A stretch of DNA of 64,000 nt from Armatimonadetes bacterium 55-13 (lineage in GTDB: Bacteria > Armatimonadota > Fimbriimonadia > Fimbriimonadales > Fimbriimonadaceae), in the NCBI GenBank assembly GCA_001898035.1, contig MKRX01000006.1, positions 248,436 to 312,435 of the forward strand, read 5' to 3'. The position numbers were made by a program, and so were the translations under genes. Below the pieces are notes generated by a model that ran no database searches, had not been told where the DNA came from, and saw nothing but the letters and a program-made list of their open reading frames with translations. Positions 8,510 to 17,023 of the stretch are shown piece after piece. Numbering within the stretch: the stretch's first letter is position 1; each line of letters opens with the position of its first letter.

Positions 8510-9172
8510 GTGGTAGCCAGGTGCCTTTTACTGGATAAAAAGACCCCAGTAACAATTCCCTGTTGCTCCGATTGTAACAACTCGAAAGCGCGTGAAGACG
8601 AATACCTTCGTGACACTTTTGCAGTAAGAATTGAGACTTCAGAGCTAACCGATCTTGCTGAAGTTAAGAGTTCTGCAATGAGATCTGCACTTCGTCCACA
8701 TAGTCCACCTATTGTGGGCTTTCTGGAGAAAATCGAGGCTTTCCCCAAGTTTGATGATCGAGGGAATTTTATTGGTCTAGGATACAGAACGAGAGCCAAT
8801 CCCGAAAGAATGTACAGAGCATTCACATGGATAGCAAGAGGGCTTTACTTCCACCATCTCGGAAGGAATATAGATGTTTCAGCTGAAGCGCACCTACATA
8901 GCAATGCAAATTTCCAAGCAATCTGGCACAAAATAGGGGGTAACGGGCCCTTTGATGTTGGTAACTCACTAAGCTACAAGTTTCTATTCGATGAAGCCAT
9001 ACCTTCTTTTTCTGAATGGCATTTCTACTTCTACAAAAGCGTTTACGTGATCCTGACGCTCAATCATCGAAGCTTAATTCGCTTCACTCGGGATATTGGG
9101 ATGATATCCCCGGAAGAGTGCGAACTTGAACTAAAGTCACTCCCTCCCGGGGCAATAATCCGAAACCTCTAG
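8510..9172 (+). CDS. HNH endonuclease-like protein with 5' end missing
   Basis: The frame encodes an HNH core: CGYCGRPATTIDHVV at 8471-8515, then IPCCSDCNNSKARED. This is the CxxC...DH...CxxC...N..K pattern of McrA-like nucleases. The first usable start is the GTG at 8510, inside the core and after both first cysteines and the catalytic His. Upstream the same frame runs open to an in-frame stop just before 8423 with no ATG, GTG or TTG between. The gene has therefore probably lost its start, or uses a rare ATC/ATT codon. Base composition is clearly more AT-rich than its neighbours. The C-terminal 150 residues have no motif I recognise. It sits alone after the dehydrogenase gene and is probably a transferred remnant. 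Confidence 0.6.
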   Translation: MVARCLLLDKKTPVTIPCCSDCNNSKAREDEYLRDTFAVRIETSELTDLAEVKSSAMRSALRPHSPPIVGFLEKIEAFPKFDDRGNFIGLGYRTRANPERMYRAFTWIARGLYFHHLGRNIDVSAEAHLHSNANFQAIWHKIGGNGPFDVGNSLSYKFLFDEAIPSFSEWHFYFYKSVYVILTLNHRSLIRFTRDIGMISPEECELELKSLPPGAIIRNL

Positions 9173-9214
9173 ATCTGCAGCCCTCTTCCGAACTTAGCAG
9201 ACCTTTGTGCCAAA

Positions 9215-10183
9215 TTAGAACTTGATGATCAACGTGCGGCCAGCGGTGCTGGTCAGCTTCAGGCGATCCGGGATGGAGCCCTTGGCGGCCCAGAAGAGAT
9301 ACTGACCACGAACGAACTCGCCGGGGGCGATCGCCTGGGCGATGTCTTTGCCGGATGACGGCGAGACGAGGCGGGAGCCCCAGTCCATGGTTTCGCCATT
9401 TACGTCGGTCAGCACCGGCTTGTAGTATTGGAAGCCGATGAACTCCTCCTTCAGCATGGAGTTCGTGAACTTAACGGTGACCGCGTACATATCTTGATCC
9501 GAGGTCGGCTTGAAAGGGCCAACGGAGTCCACCTTCACGACTTCTTGGACTTCAACGTCCAACGCACCGAACTCGACTGGAGTCTTCACCACACCCGGCG
9601 CTTCGTCACCGAGCGTGATGCCGTCCTTGCTAAACGCGGAGGTCATCTTGGTTGTGCCCGCGGTCAGATCGTAGCGAAGGACGCGGGAGTTACCGCGCTT
9701 CACGATCAGCTTCGCGACCGGGCCATCGGCGTAGATGGGGAAGACCGCGCAGGCTCGAACCTTCTGAGCCGGTTTGAGGGTTTGGGTGATGGGCGTCTTT
9801 CGGACGGGATCGTAAATGTCGGCCCGATTCTCAAAGTTCTTGTCGTCAGGAGAGACGGCGGTGAACTGGAGTGAACTGAAGGAAAATCTTTGCTCCGTCT
9901 TCAGCGGGTTTTGGACCGTGAAAGTAAGGACCAAGAGGCGTTCCTTGCTGCCCGCCGTCAAGTTCTTATCCGCAAGAGGATAGCGGGCGGCGACGGTGGC
10001 CGACTCAAGGACAAAGTGGACTTCAGAGCCCTTTTGACCAATCTGGTAGGTGGTCTTCAGTTTGCCGTTATCTCCCGGCATCTGGACCGTTCCTAGTGTT
10101 GGTTTGGTTGTGTTTTGCGCCGACGCTTGGCCAGCGAGGAACATGCTCCCACTTACAAACAAGGCAACTAAAACGGGTCTCAT
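9215..10183 (-). CDS. Secreted protein of unknown function
   Basis: From the ATG at 10183 the protein is 322 residues with the signal peptide MRPVLVALFVSGSMFLAGQASA. The mature part looks like two immunoglobulin-type or DUF4352-like beta-sandwich repeats: RLLVLTFTVQNPLKTEQRFSFSSLQF resembles the later MYAVTVKFTNSMLKEEFIGFQYY. The frame extends to a GTG at 10249 that would overlap the stop of the upstream gene as GTGA, adding 22 residues; coupling through that start is possible, and neither site has a strong Shine-Dalgarno. It is probably an operon with the gene ending at 10246. No function can be assigned. Confidence 0.65.
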   Translation of the reverse strand: MRPVLVALFVSGSMFLAGQASAQNTTKPTLGTVQMPGDNGKLKTTYQIGQKGSEVHFVLESATVAARYPLADKNLTAGSKERLLVLTFTVQNPLKTEQRFSFSSLQFTAVSPDDKNFENRADIYDPVRKTPITQTLKPAQKVRACAVFPIYADGPVAKLIVKRGNSRVLRYDLTAGTTKMTSAFSKDGITLGDEAPGVVKTPVEFGALDVEVQEVVKVDSVGPFKPTSDQDMYAVTVKFTNSMLKEEFIGFQYYKPVLTDVNGETMDWGSRLVSPSSGKDIAQAIAPGEFVRGQYLFWAAKGSIPDRLKLTSTAGRTLIIKF

Positions 10184-10245
10184 AGCACCGTTGAACATTC
10201 GGCAATCATACGGTCGGTTCATGCTTGGGCAATCCATCATTTCTT

Positions 10246-11826
10246 TCACTTTTTGGTCGAGTAGTAATCCGATTTATCCATCACGGTTAGGGCGTTAATG
10301 ACGAGTCTGAGATCCGGCTTAAAAACGCAGATCTTTTCGCCATCCGAATACTGGACGACGCCCGCAATGCGGAACTTGTCTTGCTTCCGTTTGTAGCCGT
10401 CCCCTTGGTCGTAACTGGTGTAGTCGAGCTGAAGAATGTCTCCAGAAACACTCCACTTTCCGGCGGCAACGATTTTGCCGAACTTCGCCGCGCCGATCTG
10501 GCCACTAGCGCTCTTGTAGGTGTAGTCGAACGTTCCGTTCGCCTTGAGGTTGAGCGTGCCACCATACGTCACGTAGGTCATGGTGACGGAGCCGGTGTAG
10601 ATGTTCTCCCACTGGGCATTGGCGCCGGTGCCGTAGTTGTAGTTGCCCACGAGCACGGCTTTGTCCACCAGCGGCTTCCCCTTTCCGGCGGGGCATTTGA
10701 AGCTGGCGAAGAACGATTCGGCGACACCGGCACTTTCCGGATAGGAGAACTGGACTTGATAGTCCGATCCCAGGATGTAAGTAGAGGTGGGATCGTCCAA
10801 GGTTTGGGCGAAGACCACCGGCTGCCATTGGGTTCCGCAGTCAATGAGGAAAACGGTGCAGAGCGTGGGAGCCTTTGCTCCGGCCTCCTTACCTTTGCCA
10901 AACATGAACTGCGACATGAGACCGTCGCCAATGTAGCGGCGATAGATCATGCCGCTCCCCGCGCCGACGAGTTCTTTGGGGGCGCCTTGCTTCCAGGCAG
11001 CCCGCAGGGCATCGGAGAAAGAACCCTTGGCGGGAACGGGTGGTAGGAAGCGAACGAGGGCGCTATCGACATTACTTCCGCGTTGGTGATTTCCTACGAA
11101 CCAGGAATTTGTTTTGGTCCAGCCTTGGGGAACGGTGTAGGAGAACCCGCTTGCGAGCGCGCCGGTTGAAGTGGTTGGCTTGGTTTCGGGGGCAACCTTG
11201 GCTTTGATGGAAACGTTCATGCCGGCAAAGCTGAGTTGATCGAGATCCGCACCAAGGAGTTCGATAAGTTGGGCGCGAGCGACGGTGGAGGTCTTGCCGG
11301 AATCGGCATTGGCGACAGCCGCGACCGCTCCCACCGTGCAAAGCGTCCATTCGTAGAAAATCTGCTTTTGGCGATCGGACGCGCCCTTGACGGCAGGAGT
11401 GTTTAGGGTTGCCTGGTAACGGTCAATGAGAGCGAGGAATGCCTCATCGTCTAACTCCGCCCCTTTGGCCAGGGAGTAGAGCAATGAGGTGGCAAAGGCC
11501 AGTGCGGAGGCTCCATCGTTTGAGAATCCGGACGACTTGGCTTGAGACTCAAAGTCGGTCATCACCTTCTCAATGAGTTGCGTGAGCGCCTGACGCTGTC
11601 CCTCGTCCTCGGCGATGGCGGTTACATATTCCTTCACGAAAATTCTTCCGCCCGATGGTTTGAATGCCGCCGGAGATGCGGTCGGCTTGGCAGCGGTGGC
11701 CAGCCCTTTCGTTCCAATCCCCTGACTAACGGCCACCAATGGGTTCTCTTTCGGGGTTTGGGCGACCGCCGCCCCCACCGCAGAAACCATTAACGCCATC
11801 CAAAAGCCTCGCAAATTCATACGCAT
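10246..11826 (-). CDS. Secreted protein with DUF6683-like N-terminal part, unknown function
   Basis: The ATG at 11826 has AGGAGAGG about 10 nt upstream and gives the signal peptide MRMNLRGFWMALMVSAVGAAVAQ. Of the 526 residues, the N-terminal 180 are helical (FKPSGGRIFVKEYV, ALAFATSLLYSLAKGAELDDEAFLALIDRYQ) and recall the DUF6683 group. The centre is beta-rich (SFADALRAAWKQGAPKEL-like), and the C-terminal 120 residues look like a lipocalin-type barrel (GGTLNLKANGTFDYTYKSASG, GKWSVSGDILQLDYTSYDQGDG). The domain names are from pattern memory and weakly supported. It is immediately followed by another secreted protein gene on the same strand. Confidence 0.65.
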   Translation of the reverse strand: MRMNLRGFWMALMVSAVGAAVAQTPKENPLVAVSQGIGTKGLATAAKPTASPAAFKPSGGRIFVKEYVTAIAEDEGQRQALTQLIEKVMTDFESQAKSSGFSNDGASALAFATSLLYSLAKGAELDDEAFLALIDRYQATLNTPAVKGASDRQKQIFYEWTLCTVGAVAAVANADSGKTSTVARAQLIELLGADLDQLSFAGMNVSIKAKVAPETKPTTSTGALASGFSYTVPQGWTKTNSWFVGNHQRGSNVDSALVRFLPPVPAKGSFSDALRAAWKQGAPKELVGAGSGMIYRRYIGDGLMSQFMFGKGKEAGAKAPTLCTVFLIDCGTQWQPVVFAQTLDDPTSTYILGSDYQVQFSYPESAGVAESFFASFKCPAGKGKPLVDKAVLVGNYNYGTGANAQWENIYTGSVTMTYVTYGGTLNLKANGTFDYTYKSASGQIGAAKFGKIVAAGKWSVSGDILQLDYTSYDQGDGYKRKQDKFRIAGVVQYSDGEKICVFKPDLRLVINALTVMDKSDYYSTKK

Positions 11827-11954
11827 AGTGGCAACCTCTCCTTGCCGCGACGCAGGTGCGTCGATCCACTCAATTTTTGGCGAGTATACGCTTGCCAATG
11901 GGCGGTTTGGATGGCATCGGTGAGGGGATTTATCTACCTTTCGTTAGTTGAGGC

Positions 11955-13418
11955 TTACAGTTCGATCACCTCGTCGGCAATGGTCTCGACAAAGGTCCGG
12001 TCGTGGCTGGTGAAGATGACGCAACCGGGATACTCCAGTAGCGCCTTCTCAAGGGCTTCTAGGGACTCCACGTCGAGGTGGTTGGTGGGTTCGTCCAGCA
12101 AAAGAACATTGGCCGGGGACAGGAGCATCTTGGTGAGTTCCACCTTCGTTCTCTCCCCCACCGACAAGACGCCAACGGGTTTATGCACGGCATCGCCACG
12201 GAACAGGAGTCGGCCCAAGAGGGTTCGAGCGAACTTCTCTTCTTCGGGGGTGATGGGATCGAGGGCCTCCAATACGGTGAGATCGTGAGGCAGCAAGCCT
12301 CGGCTTTGAGACAGGTAGCCCACGACGGCATCCGGCGACCAGACGATTTCTCCGGAATCGGGCGATTCTTGACCGAGGAGGATGCGCATGAGGGTGGTCT
12401 TGCCAGAGCCGTTTGCGCCGATCAGCGCGGTTCGATAGCCCTTTTCCAGGTTGAAATTCAGGCCATCGAAGAGGGGCCCTGTGTAGGATTTGGTTAGTTT
12501 TCGAACGGCGAGGGGGTAGTCAGAACGGAGGGGGCGACTGGGAAATTCCAGGGCGGCATCTTTAGGGAGAAATGGCTTTTCCGTGGCTTTTCGATTGAGG
12601 TGTTCGATGCGCGTCCGCATCGACTTCGCCTGTTTCTCGATCGCCTTAGCCCGTGCGTTGTAGTGGGGCTTGCCCTTGGGATCGTAGTCGCGGATTTTGG
12701 ACTTGTTGACGAGGTTTGAGGCCCGTTGGTGAGAGTGTTCTGCGGCCGTCTTAAGTCTTCTGGTTTCAGCCTGCTCTCGAGCGTGGGCGGCCCGATCTCG
12801 TTCGAAGCGCTCGTGCTTTTGGCGAAGCATATCGTCGTACCCGCCACCGTATTCGATGAGGCAGCCTTGGCGGAGGTCGAGTACGCGGGATACGACGGCG
12901 TTGATCATGGTTCGGTCGTGACAGACCATCAAAACGCCTTGTGGACAACGACGGAGGAACTCTTCTAGCCAGATCCTCGCTTCGAGATCGAGGTGGTTGG
13001 TGGGTTCGTCCAGGAGGAGGATGTCGGGATCAGTGACCAAGAGCTTGGCGAGGGCGGCCCGCATTCGTTCGCCCAGGCTGAGGGTGTCGTAGCGCTGTTC
13101 GAGTTTCTCGACTAAGCCAAATCGGCCCAGATAGCGAGCGAGAAGGGGATGGTCCCCCACCATCTCTTCCAAGGTCCCAGCGAATTCGAAGTCGAAGTCT
13201 TGGGGCAGGTAGCCGACGGACGTCTTCTTGGTCTGAATGACTTGACCTTGGGCAGTGGTAATCATGCCGGCAAGGATTTGCAAGAGTTTGGTCTTGCCCG
13301 CCCCGTTCGGCCCCATGAGGGCGACTTTCTCGCCTGGGAGGATGGACAAGGTGATGTCTTCAAATAGGGGACCAAAACGCAGGTCGGCGGTATAGGAAAG
13401 GCCAGTGGCCTGAAGCAT
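11955..13418 (-). CDS. ABC-F family ATP-binding protein
   Basis: I choose the ATG at 13418 (MLQATGLSY), with GGAGG eight bases upstream, over a longer frame start. The 487 residues contain two ABC ATPase modules and no membrane segment. The first has GPNGAGKTKLLQ, LSLGERMRAALAKLL and LLLDEPTNHLD; the second has GANGSGKTTLMR, LSVGERTKVELTKML and LLLDEPTNHLD. They are joined by a basic, helical linker near residues 225-300 of the type found in ABC-F proteins. These proteins act on the ribosome in translation rescue or antibiotic protection. Which ABC-F subgroup cannot be decided here. It is divergent from the hydrolase gene at 13589. Confidence 0.9.
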   Translation of the reverse strand: MLQATGLSYTADLRFGPLFEDITLSILPGEKVALMGPNGAGKTKLLQILAGMITTAQGQVIQTKKTSVGYLPQDFDFEFAGTLEEMVGDHPLLARYLGRFGLVEKLEQRYDTLSLGERMRAALAKLLVTDPDILLLDEPTNHLDLEARIWLEEFLRRCPQGVLMVCHDRTMINAVVSRVLDLRQGCLIEYGGGYDDMLRQKHERFERDRAAHAREQAETRRLKTAAEHSHQRASNLVNKSKIRDYDPKGKPHYNARAKAIEKQAKSMRTRIEHLNRKATEKPFLPKDAALEFPSRPLRSDYPLAVRKLTKSYTGPLFDGLNFNLEKGYRTALIGANGSGKTTLMRILLGQESPDSGEIVWSPDAVVGYLSQSRGLLPHDLTVLEALDPITPEEEKFARTLLGRLLFRGDAVHKPVGVLSVGERTKVELTKMLLSPANVLLLDEPTNHLDVESLEALEKALLEYPGCVIFTSHDRTFVETIADEVIEL

Positions 13419-13588
13419 GAAAGGACCTCCGAAGTCACGGAAAGGGCGCGCCAGAAAGGGCACGGGGAGCGAATACGGACTTAGCGGTGAACTTTCATAA
13501 CCGTCGCCGGGCGGCGACACATTAAGGATAACTCAACTTTTCGGCGAACCCCAATCCTGCGGGTCGAAAGGCGTATTCTAGAGGCAGG

Positions 13589-14335
13589 ATGGAACGAGTT
13601 CTTGCCACCGTCGCCACTCTCGGGATTTCGCTTTCATTGGCCCTTGGCCAAGGGAAACCAACCGAACTGACGCTGAAAGCCTCGGACGGCAAATCTGTGT
13701 TTGGCCGCCTGTTTCCGGCCAAAGGGACGGCAAAAGGCGTAGTCCTGATGTTTCATCAGGCGCGTTCTAACATGGAGGAATACGCGCCGATCGCGCCTAA
13801 AGTCGCGGAACTGGGATTTGACTGCCTGACCATCGACCAGCGTTCGGGTGGCGATATGTGGGGGGCGAAGAATCGCACGGCGGCCAGCTACTCCTCCGCG
13901 CAAGACTATCTCTCCGCCTATCCGGACCTCGAAGGGGCGCTGGACTGGGCGAAGGCCAAGTCATACGGGAAGATCGTAGCTTGGGGCAGCAGCTATAGCG
14001 CGGCGCTTTCCTTGAAGCTTGCCGCTGAGCACCCAGAAGTCAGCGCGGTGCTCTCTTTTTCTCCTGGCGAATACTTTGGCGAAAAGGGAACGGTGGCGGG
14101 ATGGAACGCAAAGATCAAGGCACCGGTCCTGATGGCCTTCAGTCGGCGAGAGTCAGGCAATGGCGGCTATGACTTGTTCAAGACCGCAGGCAAGTTCCCC
14201 GCCCGAAGCCACGATGCGATCATCGTTCATGCGGACGGGGTTCACGGGAGCTCGACGCTTCGGGCGGACAAGAATCCCAAGAGCAACGACTACTACTGGA
14301 AGGGTGTGGAGACGTTCCTCAAGCACGCCTTCTAA
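13589..14335 (+). CDS. Secreted alpha/beta hydrolase (dienelactone-hydrolase-like)
   Basis: The protein is 248 residues with an N-terminal signal MERVLATVATLGISLSLALGQ. The fold markers are VVLMFHQARSNMEEYAPIAPKVAELGFDCLTIDQRSGG (oxyanion-side strand and helix), nucleophile Ser in WGSSYSAALSL and a terminal His in HADGVHGSS. The acid residue is probably in the strand around APVLMAFSRRES. It resembles small dienelactone-hydrolase or BAAT-type esterases; substrate unknown. Its stop codon overlaps the convergent neighbour's stop by four bases (CTAA), so no terminator separates them. Confidence 0.82.
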   Translation: MERVLATVATLGISLSLALGQGKPTELTLKASDGKSVFGRLFPAKGTAKGVVLMFHQARSNMEEYAPIAPKVAELGFDCLTIDQRSGGDMWGAKNRTAASYSSAQDYLSAYPDLEGALDWAKAKSYGKIVAWGSSYSAALSLKLAAEHPEVSAVLSFSPGEYFGEKGTVAGWNAKIKAPVLMAFSRRESGNGGYDLFKTAGKFPARSHDAIIVHADGVHGSSTLRADKNPKSNDYYWKGVETFLKHAF

Positions 14336-15309
14336 AGGCCGTGCTCGTCGTAAGAATTGAAGTCATAGATGTACTTCCACCAATTTGCCTGGCGACCGTC
14401 GGCAGTCTTGCCCGCCGCCTTGGGAATGTGGCTAAACCACCATTTGATGTAGTTGCGTTGGTAGTCCGGCCCTCCCCACGTTTCTCGACTGACGGTCTTC
14501 TTGATTCCCTTTAACTTGGGATAGGAAAGCCAGTCGTCGGCATCGGATTGGACGGGGTTAGGGTTGTCATAGTCGTAGTCCTTCTCGGCATTGGGCGGGA
14601 AGTGGCAATTCCCGACACCGGCGAATCCGTTTGCCTTTTGATAGGCGGAGAATTTCTCCCAAGGATTGGGATCGGGCTGGTTGGCTTCCCAGCGACCATA
14701 GACTCGCTTGAGGTGGTTTTCGGTGCGATGGGCCAGGTTGTGAATCATCTCGGCAACCCCTCGTTCGTAGCTGAATCCCATGATGGCAAACCGCCGTTTG
14801 GTGGGATAGTCCGGGTAGGCGTCTCCGTTGATAAAGAACGCGCCGGGGCCCGCCATGTTTGACTCCCAGAATCCGAAGAAGGGGGCGTTATAGAACCAGA
14901 TTTCGTCGAACTTGCCTGAATCGATGGCTTCCTTGACTCGGTTTTCGTCAAGAGCTCGGATGTAGTCCACGCCATCGGGTTCGTGGTGCTTCTTCTTCTC
15001 ACGAAAGATGGCGAGGAACTCGTCCGGCTTATAGACGTAGCCGTCTTTTTTCGCCGGGAACTTGTTGATGTCCCTCCATTCTTTGACCTCATATTGGATG
15101 AAGCCGCCGCTGGCTTCCCGCACATCTGAGATGTAGCCGGCAGCTAGCACTTTGGGGTCGTTCCATTTGAGGACTTCGTGAAGTCGCTTTCCGCCCTCGC
15201 TGGCGATGATGGGATCGTAGTTGAGGACGAGAACCTTCACTCGGATGGGGGGTTCCGACGCCTGATGGGTCAGGAGTGTGAAAGCAACCAAAGCGGCAAC
15301 ACTGGTCAT
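14332..15309 (-). CDS. Secreted protein of unknown function
   Basis: Starting at the ATG at 15309 the protein is 325 residues with a hydrophobic start MTSVAALVAFTLLTHQA that may act as a signal peptide. Conserved-looking features are KVLVLNYDPIIASEGGKRLHEVL, DEIWFYNAPFFGFWESNMAGPGAFFINGD and a C-terminal Trp-rich segment (YIKWWFSHIPKAAGK, WWKYIYDF). AGGAAG directly precedes the ATG, which is unusually close, so the start is uncertain; the frame extends upstream. Similar large aromatic-rich secreted proteins occur next to carbohydrate genes in soil bacteria, but I do not recognise the family. It lies downstream of the dioxygenase gene on the same strand. Confidence 0.65.
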   Translation of the reverse strand: MTSVAALVAFTLLTHQASEPPIRVKVLVLNYDPIIASEGGKRLHEVLKWNDPKVLAAGYISDVREASGGFIQYEVKEWRDINKFPAKKDGYVYKPDEFLAIFREKKKHHEPDGVDYIRALDENRVKEAIDSGKFDEIWFYNAPFFGFWESNMAGPGAFFINGDAYPDYPTKRRFAIMGFSYERGVAEMIHNLAHRTENHLKRVYGRWEANQPDPNPWEKFSAYQKANGFAGVGNCHFPPNAEKDYDYDNPNPVQSDADDWLSYPKLKGIKKTVSRETWGGPDYQRNYIKWWFSHIPKAAGKTADGRQANWWKYIYDFNSYDEHGL

Positions 15310-15358
15310 CTTCCTACGATGGACGAAGACTTCCGATTCGCCAAGGGCGATGGTGAAC

Positions 15359-15391
15359 CCGGGGGAGAGATGGTGGAAATCTCTCCCGGAG
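15359..15391. other. Intergenic GC-rich hairpin
   Basis: GGGAGAGAT (15363-15371) pairs with ATCTCTCCC (15379-15387) around a 7-base loop. It sits between the dioxygenase stop and the next gene on the minus strand. There is no T-run on either side, so it is more likely an mRNA-stabilising or processing hairpin than a strong terminator. Confidence 0.45.
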
Positions 15392-15397
15392 TGTAAG

Positions 15398-16138
15398 TCA
15401 GTTCTCGTAGATGTTTCCGGCGTGATCCATGCCTCGGGCGAGCCAGATCTTGTGGCCCTGGTTTCGTTCGGGAAACACCTTGGAGGTGGTTGGGAAGAAG
15501 CGGATGGTGTAACCCGCTCGGCGAGTGTCCGAGGTGTTCGGCTTGGCGCCGTGGATGATTCGGCCCTCATGGAGGCTACAGCGATTGGGCTCTAGTTCGA
15601 GATAGACCGCCTTGGATTCGTCTATCTGAGTCGGGTCGATTTCGGTGGGAAAGATGTTCTGGTTTGTGTCCACCGGAATGTACTGAGAAAAGCCGTTGTC
15701 ATGGGTTCCGGGAATGACGGCCATGCAGCCGTTATCCTTGGTCGCCCGATCCAGCGCCAACCACACGGTGCAGATGCCCGCCATGGTGGAGACTCGGCCG
15801 TTCCAGTAGGTGGAATCCTCGTGCCAGGGCGTTGCCTTGCCGACTTTGGGCGGCTTGGCGATGAAGTGGGTGCTCCAAAGGCCGATGTCCGGGCCAACGA
15901 CGGGTTCGACGAGGTCGAGAATCTCGTCGCTGAGAACGATGTCCAAGAGCCGCTTGTCTCGGAAGTGGATGACGTCCAGACCGTCGTAGCCGTACTGGTC
16001 GAGGTCTTCTTCAAAGATCTCCAGAAGGCGATCGAAGGTGGCTTGGGGGAGGACAGGTTGATCGTAGACGATGTATCCCTCCCGATTGTAGGATTCGACT
16101 TGCGCCGGTGAGAGCCGAAGGGTCCTGGCGTTTGACAT
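15398..16138 (-). CDS. Phytanoyl-CoA dioxygenase (PhyH) family protein
   Basis: The 246-residue Fe(II)/2-oxoglutarate oxygenase carries the H-x-D iron motif in TPWHEDSTYW, the distal iron His in GRIIHGAKPN and the 2-oxoglutarate Arg in RRAGYTIRF. The sequence IVYDQPVLPQATFDRLLEIFEED is a typical PhyH N-terminus. I take the ATG at 16138; a TTG at 16171 would add 11 residues. It is divergent from an AraC regulator with only 69 nt between, which suggests that this regulator controls it. Bacterial PhyH proteins hydroxylate varied small molecules, so the substrate is unknown. Confidence 0.85.
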   Translation of the reverse strand: MSNARTLRLSPAQVESYNREGYIVYDQPVLPQATFDRLLEIFEEDLDQYGYDGLDVIHFRDKRLLDIVLSDEILDLVEPVVGPDIGLWSTHFIAKPPKVGKATPWHEDSTYWNGRVSTMAGICTVWLALDRATKDNGCMAVIPGTHDNGFSQYIPVDTNQNIFPTEIDPTQIDESKAVYLELEPNRCSLHEGRIIHGAKPNTSDTRRAGYTIRFFPTTSKVFPERNQGHKIWLARGMDHAGNIYEN

Positions 16139-16172
16139 GAGTCTATTTTCTTGTCTCTTGTTGATATTCAAT

Positions 16173-16183
16173 AACTCAGAGTT
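16173..16183. promoter_or_regulatory. Palindrome in the dioxygenase/AraC divergent promoter
   Basis: AACTC-A-GAGTT is a perfect 5+1+5 inverted repeat placed in the middle of the only 69 nt separating the two divergent genes. It is a plausible operator for the AraC protein or another regulator, although AraC proteins often use direct repeats. Confidence 0.35.
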
Positions 16184-16207
16184 GAGAAATTACTACACTG
16201 TATTGAT

Positions 16208-17023
16208 ATGACTCGCTGTTTACGGTTCGACCAGTTTGCCGCCACGAAGCCTTACCACGCGGCATTCGTGGGGGAGAACCGAGGTGGGATCAGGATTGAC
16301 CGGCACGACCATGACTTTGCCGAGTTGATGTTGATCTTGGATGGTGAAGGCGACCACTGGCTGAACGGCACTTCTCATCGGCTCACGCCGGGGCAAATAT
16401 GGTCGATTCGTCCGGAGGACATTCACTCTCTTCGCGCCAAGCCGGGATCGGGTCTGGCGTATGTGAATGTCGCCTTTCGAGAGGAATCTCTGAAGGAGTT
16501 TCTGACACTTTCGGGAGTTGCCGCAATTCCGCCCCTGAGGACGGTGGACGGAGACGGGTTGTCTCGGATCTCCCGTGCCGGGATGGCGATGGCGGAGGCA
16601 TACAGCCGCGATCCCTCGCCTCTGGACCTTGTCGAGTTCTTGACCCGGGTTTGCCGGGCTTCGTCAGGCGCCGGATCGTCTCAGGATCTTCCTCATTGGC
16701 TAGGTCAAGCGTTAGCCCAAATGAGGTCGGAGGTGAATCTGGCGGCGGGATTGCCTCGGCTTTTGGAACTGTGCTCGGTGAGCGATGCCCACTTGTCTCG
16801 TACCGTCCGGCAGCATTTGGGAGTCAGGCCGACGGATCTGGTGAACGAGATTCGGGTTGAACACGCCAAGGTGCTCTTGGCGACTACGCCCTTAGATGCC
16901 GAGACCATCGCCTTTCGCTGTGGTTGGCAGAACGCGTCCTACTTCTACCGACTCTTTCGCGGCGTTTGCGGAAAAACTCCGCGCGACTTTCGAAAGGGTC
17001 TCCGCATGGATGGGGACGGCTAA
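16208..17023 (+). CDS. AraC family transcriptional regulator
   Basis: The 271 residues comprise an N-terminal cupin-type ligand domain (HDHDFAELMLILDGEGDHWLNGTSHRLTPGQIWSIRPEDIHSL) and a C-terminal double helix-turn-helix. In the latter, LCSVSDAHLSRTVRQHLGVRPTDLVNEIRVEHAKVLL is the first half and ETIAFRCGWQNASYFYRLFRGVCGKTPRDFRK the second, with the usual G-x-P-x-x-FR ending. Its likely target is the divergent dioxygenase gene. Effector unknown, possibly a sugar or the dioxygenase substrate. The stop overlaps tgt's stop tail-to-tail by four bases. Confidence 0.9.
   Translation: MTRCLRFDQFAATKPYHAAFVGENRGGIRIDRHDHDFAELMLILDGEGDHWLNGTSHRLTPGQIWSIRPEDIHSLRAKPGSGLAYVNVAFREESLKEFLTLSGVAAIPPLRTVDGDGLSRISRAGMAMAEAYSRDPSPLDLVEFLTRVCRASSGAGSSQDLPHWLGQALAQMRSEVNLAAGLPRLLELCSVSDAHLSRTVRQHLGVRPTDLVNEIRVEHAKVLLATTPLDAETIAFRCGWQNASYFYRLFRGVCGKTPRDFRKGLRMDGDG

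Noticed and set aside
9197-9211. TGGCAC...TGC on the minus strand resembling a sigma-54 promoter
   Set aside because: GG and GC are 11 bases apart, and it lies at the 3' ends of two convergent genes.
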